NCBI RefSeq assembly: GCF_030867145.1
Contig: NC_134439.1
Span: 5,245,379-5,309,378, forward strand
DNA length: 64,000 bases
From: Opisthocomus hoazin
Lineage: Eukaryota; Chordata; Aves; Opisthocomiformes; Opisthocomidae
Reading direction: 5' to 3'
Below the pieces are notes generated by a model that was not told the DNA's origin, searched no databases, and was given only the letters and a program-made list of their open reading frames with translations. Below are positions 20,101-33,470 of this stretch, one piece after another (position 1 is the first letter of the stretch; every line of letters starts with the position of its first letter). Both the position numbers and the translations under genes were made by a program.

Positions 20101-23100
20101 AAAAAATCCCACAAATAATACAGTCCAAACTCAAAATAAGGGGAAGAAGGCAAGGGAAAAAGAGAGAAAAGATTATGTGCTGTGTATGCTATTTCCCAGG
20201 AGGGTGAGGGTCTCTCTCAGCTGGGTGCTGTGAAGAGGGGATGCTTTCTGCTTCGTGCACCTTGCAGTCAAAGACATCGGAGGTATCACATTTGGGGGGG
20301 CTGTCTCAAGTGGCTTCTTCCCTTCACTGTAACTCCAGCACCTGCGAGGGAAGCGGCATTCCTGAGGTAAATTGGACCAAGCCTATTTAACTGTACCTGA
20401 GGACACAACAGCCTAGTTGACCGAATCCCAGATGCCTGTGAGAACGCTGGTGCTGGAAGTGAGTGCGCAGCAAGATTTGCCTGTAGGAAGGGTGGTCTGA
20501 GCGCTCCCCGAGGCCAGTTTGAGCGAGGTCTCTTCGAACAGCTGATGAAGGCAGTCGGAGGTCAGCTGGCTGATGTTGCACAACATGGACAGAGCCCGAG
20601 GGCAGGAATCTGCAGCCTGCAGGCAGTGCCAAGCTGGTCAGGGTGATACCCTCTGTAGCCTTCCAGTGAGATGCAGAAGAAGAGGGTATTTGCTAAGGAC
20701 CTGAATTTTTGCGATATCTTTGACCTGCTGTGTTAAGCTTTGTCCAGTCATACATGAAATACACCAAGACCCCTGTTTTAACTAGCCTGCACTTTTCTGT
20801 CATCATCAGCACTGGATGTAAATCAATTGCACGGTCTTGGCTATGAAAATTATGACTGGAACCTCATCTGGCTTGCTTAACTGCCTCTGTGCCAAGGCCT
20901 TGGTACCCTGCTGTGCTGGCCTGTATTCCAGCTGAAGCACATTGTATTAGCTGTCTCTGGTGGTCATTGTCTCTCAGTGAGGAGAAACATTCATGGAAGC
21001 ACAAGAAGAAGAAACATGTCACTAAACTAGTGCATTTGATGCATGCGAAGTATCTGCTCAGCATCTCAGCGCCTTTTGGGCTCTGCCTCTGCAAGATCAG
21101 AGTATTTCAGGTCAGTATCAGCGTCATTTCAACAGCTTAACAGTCTAAAGTCTGTTTCTTCTGAAGACCTTTGCACAAGTTTAAAACCCAATTCGTAAAA
21201 CTGGCCTTGTACCAGCTACTTGAACATAAAAATGCAGTGATCAGAGGTCAACAGCACCAAGTCGAAACTGCTGGTGTTTCTGCCAGTAAATTCAGAGCTG
21301 TGTATCCCCCCACAGTTTCCTCCTTCTTGTCCACTAAATGGAGAGATTGTGCAAGGTGCCAGTGAGAAGGCCTGGGAGAATGAGCCCTGTGTTTATTCAT
21401 AAGGTGGGGAACAGCAGGGGAAGTTTCACCCTGCCAAGGTTCCTTCCCTTCCTGATCTCGAGGAACGGGAATCCAGTGTCAGTAATTCACTTGATCTCCA
21501 GTCTGTGCTAGACAGTGTCACTTGCAATGGGTTTTACTTATTTTTTTTTTTTTTTTACAGAAAAACTGCACCTTATATCTGCTGAACTCATTTTATATAA
21601 CACCAGAGAAAGTTCATTATCAACTTCTACCAGCTCGGTGAAAGTCAAGCAGTAGAATGAGCTTCCCCTGCTTTCCTGCACTCACAGATGTCCACCATTG
21701 CTAAATTTCTACTTTTTGGCTAAATCTTCTTCTATGATGTGGCCACATTACTACATGAAAGGGGGGTGGGGGGAAGCATTCCAAGAGCATTTACTCACTA
21801 GCTTATTTAAAACATCAAAAACATGGAGTTTTTTTGTCCGATGAGTTCCTACAAGACCAGACAGAGACGGTTGCAAAAGGCCTCCTGATATTGCTACGAA
21901 AGGATTTTAATAAAAAATAACAGCACACATGCAAAGGCTCCCAGCAAGATAAAAATTCTCCTTGATCTGCTGATAGGAAGGAATCTACGAGAGTGGCAGA
22001 TCAAAGGGAGAACAAAGGCCAAACCTTTGAATAACAAAAGCAGTGGTGTCTCCTCCATCAGTCCTCAAAGTTATATCTCCTTCCTACGTTCTTTGGGGCA
22101 AAAGATTTCTTACAGTAAATAATTTCCAGAAATTCAGTGTTTCAAGTAGCACAATAACCCAAGGAACTTAGGGAAAAGGAGGAGGATTGTTTTTCATAAT
22201 GTTTCTTGGAGGCTCCACATCTTTCGGTTTCTTATCAGTTTTGAAATACAAGGCACGAAGTCTCTAGCACCGCTGGGACCAAAAGGTTATCAGCATGTAA
22301 ATACCTGAGCTGGAAAGACATGTTTGAGAAAGAACAGATAACATTTTAAACATACTTATAGCCCGCATCCTTTCCAGCTTTTATCCCAATTTCACCTGAA
22401 CTTTCACAAGTAAAGGTGTACTTCTTATAACCCAGCAGATAAAAAAAGGGTTTATCTCAGATCAAGAGCAATAGAACCAGCACCATGACCACCTCTGTTA
22501 TTTACTTTTTGTTAGAAAGCGACAGCCAGCTCTTTCTTTTAATGTAGAGTTTTTAAACCTACATCGGAGAATGTGAAACTGCTGGCCACCAGTAACAGGG
22601 CAACCTGTGTAACAGGGGTTTTACTGTACCTCTGACAAGCAAGGAAATTGAAGCAGATGACATGAATGTGGCTTTCCTGCAGAGGGGCAAAATCAGTAAG
22701 AAAATCCAGGATTTCTGGTTCTCAGAAGTAACTACTAGACAACATCAATTCTTTGAAGACCACAGTTCTTTCCATTTGAACAGGAACCACATCAGCCCTG
22801 ACGCCAAGACTTCCTGTCAAAGTAGTCAAATGAAAGCTAAAAAGGCCAAAGGATATTTTCAAATGAGGTAGAGAAAGAAACCAGCTCACACAGTATTTTC
22901 TCCTTATGTGTGGTAAATGCCTTGATACGAAAAACCGGAGGGGAGGGTCTTGGTTTGTAAAGGAGCACAAAAGAGAAAGTTGTATTTCTGATTTAAATGC
23001 TGGGTAGGCCTTGTAGGGTTTTGGAGTACTGTAGGAGACTGGAGGCCTTGCCATTCAAACTGGTCTCAGAGATATCAGGACGGAAGGGCCTTCATAAAGT

Positions 23101-26100
23101 CCATGAGGGCATCTTGAATTAAGAATTAATAAACTTACAAACCCAGTGGCAAACCTATCCGTTGCACGGTTGTCTCCAACAGCCTCAGAGAACAAGGGCA
23201 GGGCTCACTTTATCAAATGTGGGTGTTTGTAACAACATCACCTCTGTCTTGGCTGGCTTCCCTTTCTAATCACTGGAATCATAGTGTGTAGAGAGAGCGG
23301 AGTCCGGGGCATCTTCCGTCTCTTTCTAGAGAAGGTCGTGTCTGCTCAGATGAATCACCCTCTAGATGTCACTGACTGTACTGACTAGATCTCTGCTGAC
23401 TGTAAAGAGTTTCTGGACAACCAGCTTAGACGAACATGGCTACAACCTAGGCGGTGTTCCCTTCTTGGAAACCAGGGCACACTGATTTTTGGTGTAAGTT
23501 GGCATCACCCAATCAACTACAAGCTCTCACAAGGAGAGAGCACAGTCTTCAGTAGACAGCTCAGAAACTATGACTGTATAGAAACTGTTCTAATTTACAG
23601 TGAGGTGATGAGAGGGTATAGAACTATCTCAGGTAGAGGGAAATGAGGCTGACTGAAATTCGCTTTTTCCTCCTGCCCTTCCAGCCATGAAGAAGTGGAC
23701 AAACTGACACCTAGATGAGGGAAATCAAAATCCTGGTCACAAGTCAACTGAGAGTGTCATGATTTGCACAAGTTTCTTACAAAGGCAGAACAGGGAAGAT
23801 CTGAGAGATCACATGCTGCTGATGGCATGTAGATCAATGCAGAACTGGTCCCTATAGTAAATTCCCTGCTTTTTTGCCCAGTCAGCCTCATAGTACGTCT
23901 CATAAATCTGTTTCAAAAAGATCACACGTTGATGTTTTATCTCTGGTATGTGCTACCCCGTGTTTTCCCCACTCACAGCATATTAGCCTCACACAGGTGG
24001 GGAGAAAGCAAAATAAACATTATCAAACAAGGGCATCAAATATTTAGTGTAGAGGTTTCTGAGTGCTTCAGGATGAGTGGGGCTGTTTAGATATCAAATG
24101 TTCTCCTGCCAGGCCAAATGAACCAGTGCTGAGTAATGGCTAAGTTCCCCCAGCCACCTTTGGCCAGCAGTGCATTATCACCCCTGCCCTTTAACTTTCT
24201 GTCCAGGGCAAGAATCACTTTCTTAATCCAGCATCTCAGTCTAAAGCTGTTTCAGCTGAGACAGGGGATTGTTTACAGAAGGTGCTGGCTCCCTCCCCTC
24301 CACCTGGTTTCTGTCTGGGCCACACTGTTAGGGATGAGGGCAATACATCATTTATCTTGGCCTCATTTCACAGGCAGGTCCTGCTGTCATTGTGCTGTTG
24401 GTGTCTGGAGGTGCAGCATCCTGATAAGCACACTCTGCTCGCCGGTGGGTGAGTAGCTGCCCAGCAGTCAGCAGATGATCTGTGCTTTGCTTGATACCCC
24501 CCGGTGTACAGAGTGCTGCAGGACATGGGATCCAGCTGGCAGGGGCTAACAGGAGTTTATGCTAAAGGGTCAAGTGGTTCTTGTGTTTAAGGGACCAATA
24601 GATACTAAATAGGGGGGACTTCCTCCCCCCAATCCTAGGAAAAAGGCTAGAGAGAATGATGGGAAACTGTTCATGTCTTGAGGCTGATTTAAACCCTGGC
24701 ATAATCCCAACAGAAGGCTTCTTTTGCCTTTTCAGGGGCTTAGGGTTTCAAAAGTGAATGGGTAAGCATATAGGTCAACTTTTTAATATGGACACTTAAA
24801 ATGATTGCTGTTAGAAGGAGTCCAAGTAAGAAACACCATCCATATCTGATCACACAGAAAAAGAGAGAGAGAGAAAGAAAATGTTCAGATGCAGAGTTTT
24901 GTAAAGTTTATAAACCTTCATGCTGAAGGGTATGAGCTAACCTCTAACTAATGGATGTCAGGAAGAAAATTTCCTTGGGGGTAGGTGATTTGATAATTAC
25001 ATTTGCAGAGGTTTTTTTTGTACCTTCCAGTACAGCAGCTGGTGCTGTGTCTCCTGGAAAGAGTCTCAAAACAGAAGAAACACTGGTTTGATCCAGTTCC
25101 AGCCTTATGACACTGTAAATCCTGTACATCACTTCAGACAAGCTGCTTGCTCTTTTCTATGCTCTGTCATTAGAAAGCCAGTGAATGGATGGTGGTGGAA
25201 GAGCTCAATTTAAATGGAAGGTTTGTTCTGTGGGATATTGTCCAGGGTATTGCACGGATTTGCAGCCACACAGTAGGGTTCTGGTTTCAGATACATCGAT
25301 TTTAAATTATTGGGAGTTCACTGTTTGTTATGGGGCAGAGGCACTATGTACAAGGGTTAATTACCCAAAGCCAATACATGGACTGGGATGGGGTGGAGAG
25401 GGTGTGATGTCTTTCTAGCAATAAAAAACCACTCACATACACCTTACATCTCAGCCCTCTGTTGTCTTTTCCTCTCTGACAGCATTTTGACCTGTGCAAC
25501 CCTCATTCACCACTGTGAAAACACAGAACATGCAGGTCTCATAGAAAGGACAAGGCAAGAGAGAACTAGGCTCAACAACTTTAAAATGGTCTATTTTAAA
25601 TAGCAAATACCTGCTTCTCTCATCATATTGATTTCCCTTTTCTCAACAAGTGCTCTTGGCTGCTGAGAAGTTGGCAGAAGCTTTGAAATCTCTGAGTAAC
25701 TAATACATTGTGTCAGCTTGTGGCATTTCATAGAGAGAAAAATGGCAAATCACGAAAGCAAGCCCAGACTGTTTGCTCAGATTGAAAAAAAAGAAGCTGT
25801 GTCAGTAGGATGACAAACATGGTCATCTTTCTGTCCCCAAAATGCAGGCTCATCTTGTTCATAAAGATGAATGTTATGGTTTTGACCAGCTGTTGGGTCA
25901 CTTCACAAAGCATTGAATGGTTGGGCACAGTCTATCGGGCTTTAGTTGCATGGAGGAGCAGAGCAGGATTTACTAGGGTTAAGAAAGCTGGAAAGAGGAA
26001 GGGCTGGATCAGAGAAGAGTTACTGCTGTGAGGAAAGACTGCTGATAGCTATCAGAATTGGCTGTAGACACAGGTGGGGATAGCAGAGAGTTCAGCAGAA

Positions 26101-29100
26101 AAAGGTCATTGCCATTGTCAGATCTGGGGTTTGTGAGATGAGTGGAGTGGCTGGGGTTGCTGCAGGTTCTGCTGCAGAGAAAACCTGAGAGCCACCAGAG
26201 CAGCAGTCACCACTGAAGGGCTGCATGGTGTTCTCACATGGCTACAGGCAAAGGACAAAGTATTCTGACAGCTAGAGAGATGGAGTTTTGCTGAGGTTAA
26301 ATCTTCTCATTCCTATTTTTAGTGCAAACTCATTTCTCCAAGTCAAAAACATAATTTAGAAGATTAAAAAAAAATCGTTTAGCCATGGGGCTATTTGGTC
26401 CACCTGCTACTCTGTCTTCAGTGCCTGCTTATTCCTTCTGTGGCATACCTAAAGAGTGGAAAGCAACAGGGCGATCATGTATTGGTTTAGGATTTTAAAT
26501 TGCTGCCTATCATAGTAATAGCTGAATGCCTTCTACATAAGAAGTCAGTAATAGCAAACTGACCCGCAGATTTCACCAGAGGGACTCATCTCTGCTAACT
26601 TTAGATGCTTACAATGTGTATGTTTTTATCCAATCCAGCCATCCAGACTCCTTTTATAGCTGGTGGAGAGCGACTGGCACTTTGCCTGCACAGTTCAGCT
26701 AAACCCTGGCTCGGGAGGAGATGAGCTGCACCTTAAAAGTGCCTGCTTCCCTCGAGTTGTTATGAAGAAAGCACAACCCACCAGCTCAGAGGCAGGTATC
26801 TACCAGATCCATGATGACTCACCTGTAGTATTGTTCATATTCCTGCCCATATGGATGTACCAGTCTGCCTAAGGCAATATTTAAAAAGTTGCTAGAAGGC
26901 TTTACATATTTTCTGATTTTACCTGGATGAAGTTTTGAGTGAAAAAGGAGATTTTATTTTAGAGCTGAGATGGTTTCCCCCACACCACCAAAGCTTTTGT
27001 CAGGAGGAGCAGCATCTCCCAGAAACGGCCAGCTTCAGAGTTTGGGTGAACGCCTCTGAAAATCTACCCTTTTCCACACTAACACTACAGCACGCTGACA
27101 AGATTGAGAATTTGTTTTCTGAACACCTGATTTTGCAGACAAGATGCAGATAAACAGCAACAGCTCCTCTTCATGAACACAGCAGCATCTACAGATAAAC
27201 TGTCACCACTTCTGTCGTGCGTAGCTTCAGTATCACCAGAGGAGGAGGTGCCTCAAAGCTTGTAAAAACATATTCCCCTCTTACTGTCCTCTTCCCGAAG
27301 TTAGAAACCACGGAAGTAGTTCTCCATGATGTTTTTTGAACAAAGTAGAGATGAAGAAGTCACTTGTACCTAATCTACCCATGTATCATTAGGGTGCACC
27401 ATATTCTAAATTATTTCCGTTCCTAGAAGAGTAGGTTGGCTCTAAGATCAGCCAAGTATTTTACAGTTTCTGGTTTACCCCTCTGTGGGACTCCCAGACA
27501 TCAGACTGTATACGTAAGGGTGGTATGCTGGAAGTTTACTATCATAATTGTATCTGCAAAGAGAACCGGAACTGCTCTACCTCAAGTGAGTTAGAAATTT
27601 TTTAAATCAATCCACAGAAGTCTGAGAACACTATATGTAAAAATGTGCTTGATTCACTGTCTCCACACAAGAAAAGACACCACAGACCAAAGGGGAGGAA
27701 GAAAATCCCAAACCTGGTCTTTGGGTGACAAGGTTGTACTGCCCTGCAAAATAGGAAGCATTCTGTACTAAACACCTTTTCGCTCTTCCGTGCTTGAACA
27801 GAAGGTCCTGACTCAGGAAAACAGCTCTTAGATACTATCACAGCACACATTAACAATCAGGATAATCGGGAATCTGGAGACAGAGGCTGTGACTGTCACA
27901 AGGGCTATTTGCAAAAGAATTTGACATTTATAACAGACTTACACAGAGAAGTTAATATCAGGAGTTTTAGACTACAATCAAGAAAGCCAAGTTAACTATA
28001 TTTATAATCCTCATCTGCCTGCGGAGACTGGCAGTCTGAATTTCATTCCTGCTAAGGTCCCTTTACATAAATTGCTTTCGCACACACTTTAGAGGCACTT
28101 TTTTCCAAGCCAGAGAATTGTAAAGGCAGTTTCATGTAAATGAGAATCAGGCCACCAGTATGAACATTATCCACGTCTGCAAATGTTTGCCAAGCTTCAG
28201 TCCCCCTGTAACATCTGCTGAGGAGAAAAAATTCGTGAGCCTCAGCAGTTAAGGGCATGGAGTTTTTTAAAAGCCACATCAAGGTCCTGTTCAGCTTTGT
28301 GGTGACTGTTAAGCTTATTGCCAAAGAGTGCATTTCTTTGGACAACATCACAAGGAAATGTGAAATGGAGCAGAGATTAAAGCACGGGTGGATTTTGAAA
28401 AATGTAGGGACTGGTTTAATGCAACCAGGTGGAGACTGTCCAGTCCTTGGAGCTTTTCTAGGCCCCTTTGTTAAACATCTCAGTCTTTCCAATTCTTCTT
28501 TGAAAATAAACTTTTCCCCGTTATTCTTCATGTTTTACAAGAGGTCCGTGGAGCTGGGCCAATTTACACAAGCTCAGAGTAGTTAATTTAAGTGCAGTTT
28601 TCTCATCAATGTTGTGACATGCACCTGAGATTCACAAAGTTTTACAGCCTCTGAAGATCTGTCTAAAAGCTATATGTACCTTTTTTAGTCCTTTATCTCC
28701 TCTTCACATGATTTCCTACTCATTCTGTTCCTTCCTTTTGTCTCTGCTGCATTTATGTTGGTCGGTAGCCAGAGCTTCTGGCTCCTCCATTCATGGCTAA
28801 GTTTAGATGCCCAGAAAAACATGCTTGAAAGAGGAGGAACATGTCCCACAGCCACAGTAGGTTTACCGCCCATCTAGAAAGAAATCTAGGGCCTATTTTA
28901 ACAGGATCTTTCACAAAGAGATTTCTCATTCCCTTTCCTCTCCTCCTTCCAAATGTTCTTCGGACTAACCTAGGCCTCTATCCACAGTTCTTTGACATTC
29001 TGCCCAGTGAGGTTGGAGGTCAGGGGGGCAGGGTTATACTGGTAATGCTGCTGCCAACAGAGTGCCATTCCCTGTTCATGTAGCATATACTCGTACATGT

Positions 29101-31474
29101 TCTCCCACCCCATCTCCCCAGGACATCCTGGAGACCCTGATTCAACCGGTCAGCTGGCAAGTCTTGACTGTTGCATAATTTTTGCTATTTACTTCCACCT
29201 ACCCATGTACCATCACTGTGTGGAGCCATGGTAACCATGAGAGGGGAATCCTGGAAGGAAATATCCAAGGCAGGACTCCGTTCAGGCTGTTTTTTCATGA
29301 CTATTGTGGGCAGAATTGCCCTCTTCCCAGTTCCAATAGCTAAGGCCGGTGTCCCTCCTGTTGTGGCCCTCTGTTTGGGTCTCTGTATCACCCACTGGGG
29401 TAGAATCCATGTTTCAGTTCAGTGTGCTCAGATGCCCATGTAAAGCAGGATTAGACTGACAATGTTGTCTTCCTCTGCTGTAAGAACAATGTTTAGTCTG
29501 TAATTCAGCTCCAAAGTGAAAGAACAGCTCTGTCTCTTCAGACTGCACAGACCTATAATCTGAGACCCTAAAATTCAACCACCACAGATTTTGTCTGTAC
29601 TTTTTCTGAGAATCCAAAGGCCTCAGTCATGTTTTACACCATACCCCACCCTCGTACACAGACAAAATGTGATTCCAGGCTTGGAAAGAGGATGGAGAAC
29701 AGTCCAGAGCCTTGCTATGTGTGCGTGGCGTTCGAGTTCAAATGCTGTTCACTTCTGCCTGCAGAGATTGCATGGCTGTCAACAACCTCTCGGCAGGAAT
29801 CCTCCCTCACTCTGGAGCAAGGGGATGCTGGGTCCTTGGCACAAACAATCCCATGAGCTGTGCAGGAATCAAAGCAACTCAGCTAACGAAAAGAACACCA
29901 GTCAATCTCTGGATGTGTTGAGTGAGACAGCAAAAAGAGGCATTAAAATAAATCAGAAAAATGTCTGTCATGGCAGCTGAGGATGTGTCAGTTAGTCAGC
30001 TGGATGTTTCTGCCCTTTGCAGATTCTCAGTGAGGATGCCTTCTAATGGCTTTGAATTCAGAAATGGCAGTGAGGCAATGGGCTAGGATTTCGAAGACCT
30101 CGAGCCTTTCAAGGATGAAGTCATTTCCCCTCCCCCTTCCCCAAATGCACATATTCCTCATCACAGTTCTTTCTCTGGAAGATCTTTTCCTTTTGGATAT
30201 ACCATCTTTACAAAGTTGGGAGGAAAAAAAAAGTAAAGAAAAAAAGCAGAAGACATTTCAGAGGTGAAACTGGCCAGCTGGCAGTTGATTTATGAAGTGC
30301 TGAAAAGCATCTTTGGAGCTGTCATTTATCTTAAAGCTCTCAGCCTAAATAAACAAAGAACCCCCCTTCCTAATTATAGTTACAGTAGAAACAACCCCAA
30401 AGCCCAATAGCTGGCATCTGCCAGCAGCACCCTTCGGACATCCAGCCCACAGATGCACTCTAGTGGATCATGGCTTCCAGCCCCTCCTGGATCCAGCCAA
30501 CCTGGCCCTTCTCTCCCTCACCTTCTGAAAGGGAAACCAAATCAAAAGCAACAGGGAAACCAAATCAAAAGCAACAGAGCCATCTCAGTCCTGCTGAGGA
30601 ACTGCAGAGCCACAGCATGCTGGCAAAGGAAACTTGCCCCATCACTAGCATTAGATCTTACCCAAACAGCAGAAGTGCTCGCCGTGACTTTGGTTTTAAT
30701 GTTGACTGATGCTGCATTTTTTCTGGGTTTTGCTGCATTTACCAGCCTAAGAGACCTTGTCCTCCTGTTTCAGCTAAGAAAGGATAATACATCTTCTACA
30801 GCTGCTGATTGTCTTGTAGGGTTTGGGGTTGGTTCTAGTTTTACATCACACTGAAGTCTATACAGATGGAGTAAAAATCCACACTAGAAGGAGCTCTACC
30901 TACTGTCTAGGAATAAATAGGCTATGGAAGCATCATGGCGGCTGATGACACAGTGGCAGAAAAACTCCAGCTGTATGGGCCTCAGCATCAATCTACCGAG
31001 ACACATAGAGCAGAAAACACTCTTTCAAAATTCCTTTCGGGACCTGATTTTCCTCTTGCTCTTGTGTAGCGAGAGTTCACTGTAGGAACTGGACTCTCTT
31101 TTTGGCTATTGCAAATAATCAGAATTCCACTGAAGGAAACAGAATTGCCCCAGCTGTACCAGCTGAAGACAAGCCAGGATAGAAATACGCCATTATAAAA
31201 AGTGTGATAAAAAACTCTACCTTGTCCACACTCTTCATCCCTCTACCTTCTCTAATGCCATTTTGCTTGCATTCTCTCCCTAATCACTAGCACTGGAAAG
31301 CCCTTTCTCACATGACACTGGTCATAAATAATGTTTACTGAAGTACCTTTGTCAGCAAATACCACATTATACAAAGATAAAAGGCAATCAGAAGAGAAGT
31401 GAAAGATCAGTCCTGGTTTCCTCTGGTAGATTTCAGAAATGGTATCAGCATTTTTATGATATTATGATTGGGAA
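14181..31474. other. Gene-free flank of the HOXB cluster, part 1
   Basis: No protein-coding or structural RNA gene is supported in these 17 kb. CpG-rich sequence continues to about 14.8 kb, then composition becomes AT-richer. An AT-rich tract lies at 17055-17175, a T-tract at 21538-21557, and AG-rich runs at 24857-24882. Conserved-looking AT-rich stretches with homeodomain cores occur at about 18870-19000 and 19660-19900. All open frames are at most 200 residues, unspliced and without recognisable domains. Confidence 0.6.
19743..19754 (+). promoter_or_regulatory. Candidate HOX/PBX site identical to the b1-ARE core
   Basis: TTGATGGATGAG, the same 12 bases as ARE repeat 3 with its flanks (9810-9821), 8 kb downstream of HOXB1. 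It lies in an AT-rich, repeat-free stretch (about 19660-19900). No PREP/MEIS half-site is evident within 20 bases. Binding is inferred from identity alone. Confidence 0.4.
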
Positions 31475-31586
31475 TGTAGGGCCAGGAAAAGTGAGTTACT
31501 CCTAATTATTTATCAAGCTGACCTGGGAACAAAATTCAAATCTGCTGAGTCCCAGTCCAGTGCTCTATCCACTAGGCTGCACTGTC
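31475..31586 (+). mobile_element. MIR-like ancient SINE fragment
   Basis: The 3' half of a MIR/CORE-SINE: a diverged core, then AAATTCAAATCTGCTGAGTC, CCCAGTCCAGTGCTCTATCC and ACTAGGCTGCACTG, matching the MIR pattern of 'previously sorted out' tail text in order and spacing. Old and diverged. Confidence 0.75.
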
Positions 31587-32749
31587 AACACAGCTTGGTG
31601 CTAAAGCATTACTAGAGCAAATATTAAAAGCACTTGAAAATACATAATTAGATCATTTTGTAGAAACCACCTGTCCCTGAATAGCTTGAGCAAACCCTTT
31701 CGATTTGCGTAGTGAGGGTGACGAAGAACTTGAACACCAGTTGAACGCAGCTGACTGCACTTGGAGAATCAGCATGAAAGGAACAAGGCCAGAAACTATG
31801 GGTCATCAGCAAAATTCTGCATCATGAGAACAAGTGCCCAGAAGAGCAATAATGGAGAGACGTATATATGAAGCTGCTCATGAACTCTTCTTGTCAAGAG
31901 CACTCTAATTCAAATTAAAGCTGGGCTGGATCTAATTCCCAACTGTCTGAATCACCTCTGTGCCGATATTCCTAATCCTTCCCTGTAACGAATGGTCCCC
32001 AAAGCACGCTGGCAAAAGCCAGCATTGGAGACATTCACAGCAGAGAAGAATGGAAGAATGGAAGGGGTCACACTTACTACATTTTCTTCCTGGATAAGGA
32101 GAAACTGTTTCCGGGCCTCAGCCACAACCATAATGACGCTTACAGGGAGGTCCAGCTCCTAGGAACAAGTGCTGGAAGAAAGGTTTCCTCTCATCTCTTG
32201 TATTAGGGTCATTGTCAACCAGTAGTTCTTGTGGCACTAACAGGAGAAAGTCTAGACTGTCAGCTCTTCCTTCAAGGGAACTAAATGCACTGTTAAAACA
32301 GATCTTTTTTAAAGGCAGAAATGTTGTTCTTACTGGTGGAGGGGATCAGCCACAGTGCCACTTTCACAGCATTGGATAATGGATAAAAAAATCCACAATC
32401 TGTCACGGTTATAGTACTACTACTGTCTGATTAATACAAACAGGCCTGGGATTCCCTCTGACACACTGGATGGTTAGAGTTACCTTCCATCTTCGTCAAG
32501 GGCAGAAAACAATGCTTTAGCAAACCGACTTTCTGAGTAAAAATATTTGACAGCATCACTTTAACCTCTCAAAGCAGCTGCATATTTCTCTATTCCTGCT
32601 CAGTTTGAACACGTTCTTATCCATGTCTCTCAGATCTGCTTTCAGGGAGAGCAAGAGCAGTTTTTTGTCTCCCATATCTTTCTCTACACCCAACATCCCA
32701 CCCTGTAATCTCAGTTTCTCCAAACTGCATGAGATTAAACACTTTGGTC
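31587..32749. other. Gene-free stretch
   Basis: Nothing recognised beyond unique-looking AT-rich sequence. Confidence 0.5.
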
Positions 32750-32835
32750 TATCAGTATTGCTAAGACTCTCCATACCTTTGATCAATTTATAGCTCTTCT
32801 TTGTACCTTCTGCAGAATTTGTAAATCAGATAACT
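32750..32835 (-). mobile_element. Old CR1/L3-type LINE fragment
   Basis: CTCCATACCTTTGATCAATT followed by TATAGCTCTTCTTTGTACCTTCTGCAG resembles the reverse complement of the CR1/L3 segment whose usual form contains CCTTTGATCATCTTTGTAGCCCTTCTCTG. Short and diverged, so the call is tentative. Confidence 0.45.
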
Positions 32836-33250
32836 CCTCATATCTAACAGATAAGTGAGTGAGTCCAGATGCACCAGACTCACCAAGAAAGAACAGGAGA
32901 TAATGTTAGTTAAGGATTCCATATGCATGAAATCTGGATCCTTGTCTAGTGGAAGATACCAGTGTTTTGGGACTGGTTAGCTGTTGTTTTTTAAACATGG
33001 CATCTTATATCAGATTATTTTTGACCAGAAGCCACAGTTGCATATGTGATGGAAAAATAAAGGGAAGGGGAGAAGAGGGACAGACATGAGAAGGAGGAAT
33101 GGGAGATATTTTGTGGAGATTGAATAAATTGAAATTGTCACTCTTCTGAGAGGCATTTAATGCACAACTTGCTTCAGAATACATGGAGTGCTATAAGTAC
33201 AGAATTGCACCTGCTCATTGTGGGTGCAAAAATGTGAAAGAAAGAGAGGG

Positions 33251-33430
33251 GAAAGGAAAGGAAAGGAAAGGAAAGGAAAGGAAAGGAAAGGAAAGGAAAG
33301 GAAAGGAAAGGAAAGGAAAGGAAAGGAAAGGAAAGGAAAGGAAAGGAAAGGAAAGGAAAGGAAAGGAAAGGAAAGGAAAGGAAAGGAAAGGAAAGGAAAG
33401 GAAAGGAAAGGAAAGGAAAGGAAAGGAAAG
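33251..33430 (+). repeat. (GGAAA)36 pentanucleotide microsatellite
   Basis: Thirty-six uninterrupted GAAAG units over 180 bases, flanked by imperfect AG-rich sequence (about 33236-33470). It is all-purine on the plus strand, so it can form triplex or other non-B structures. Perfect repetition implies a recent, probably polymorphic expansion. The Lys-Gly-Lys-Glu-Arg open frames over it are artefacts. Confidence 0.97.
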
Positions 33431-33470
33431 GGGAAAGAAAAAGAACGAAAGAGAAGACTAAAAGAAAGGC

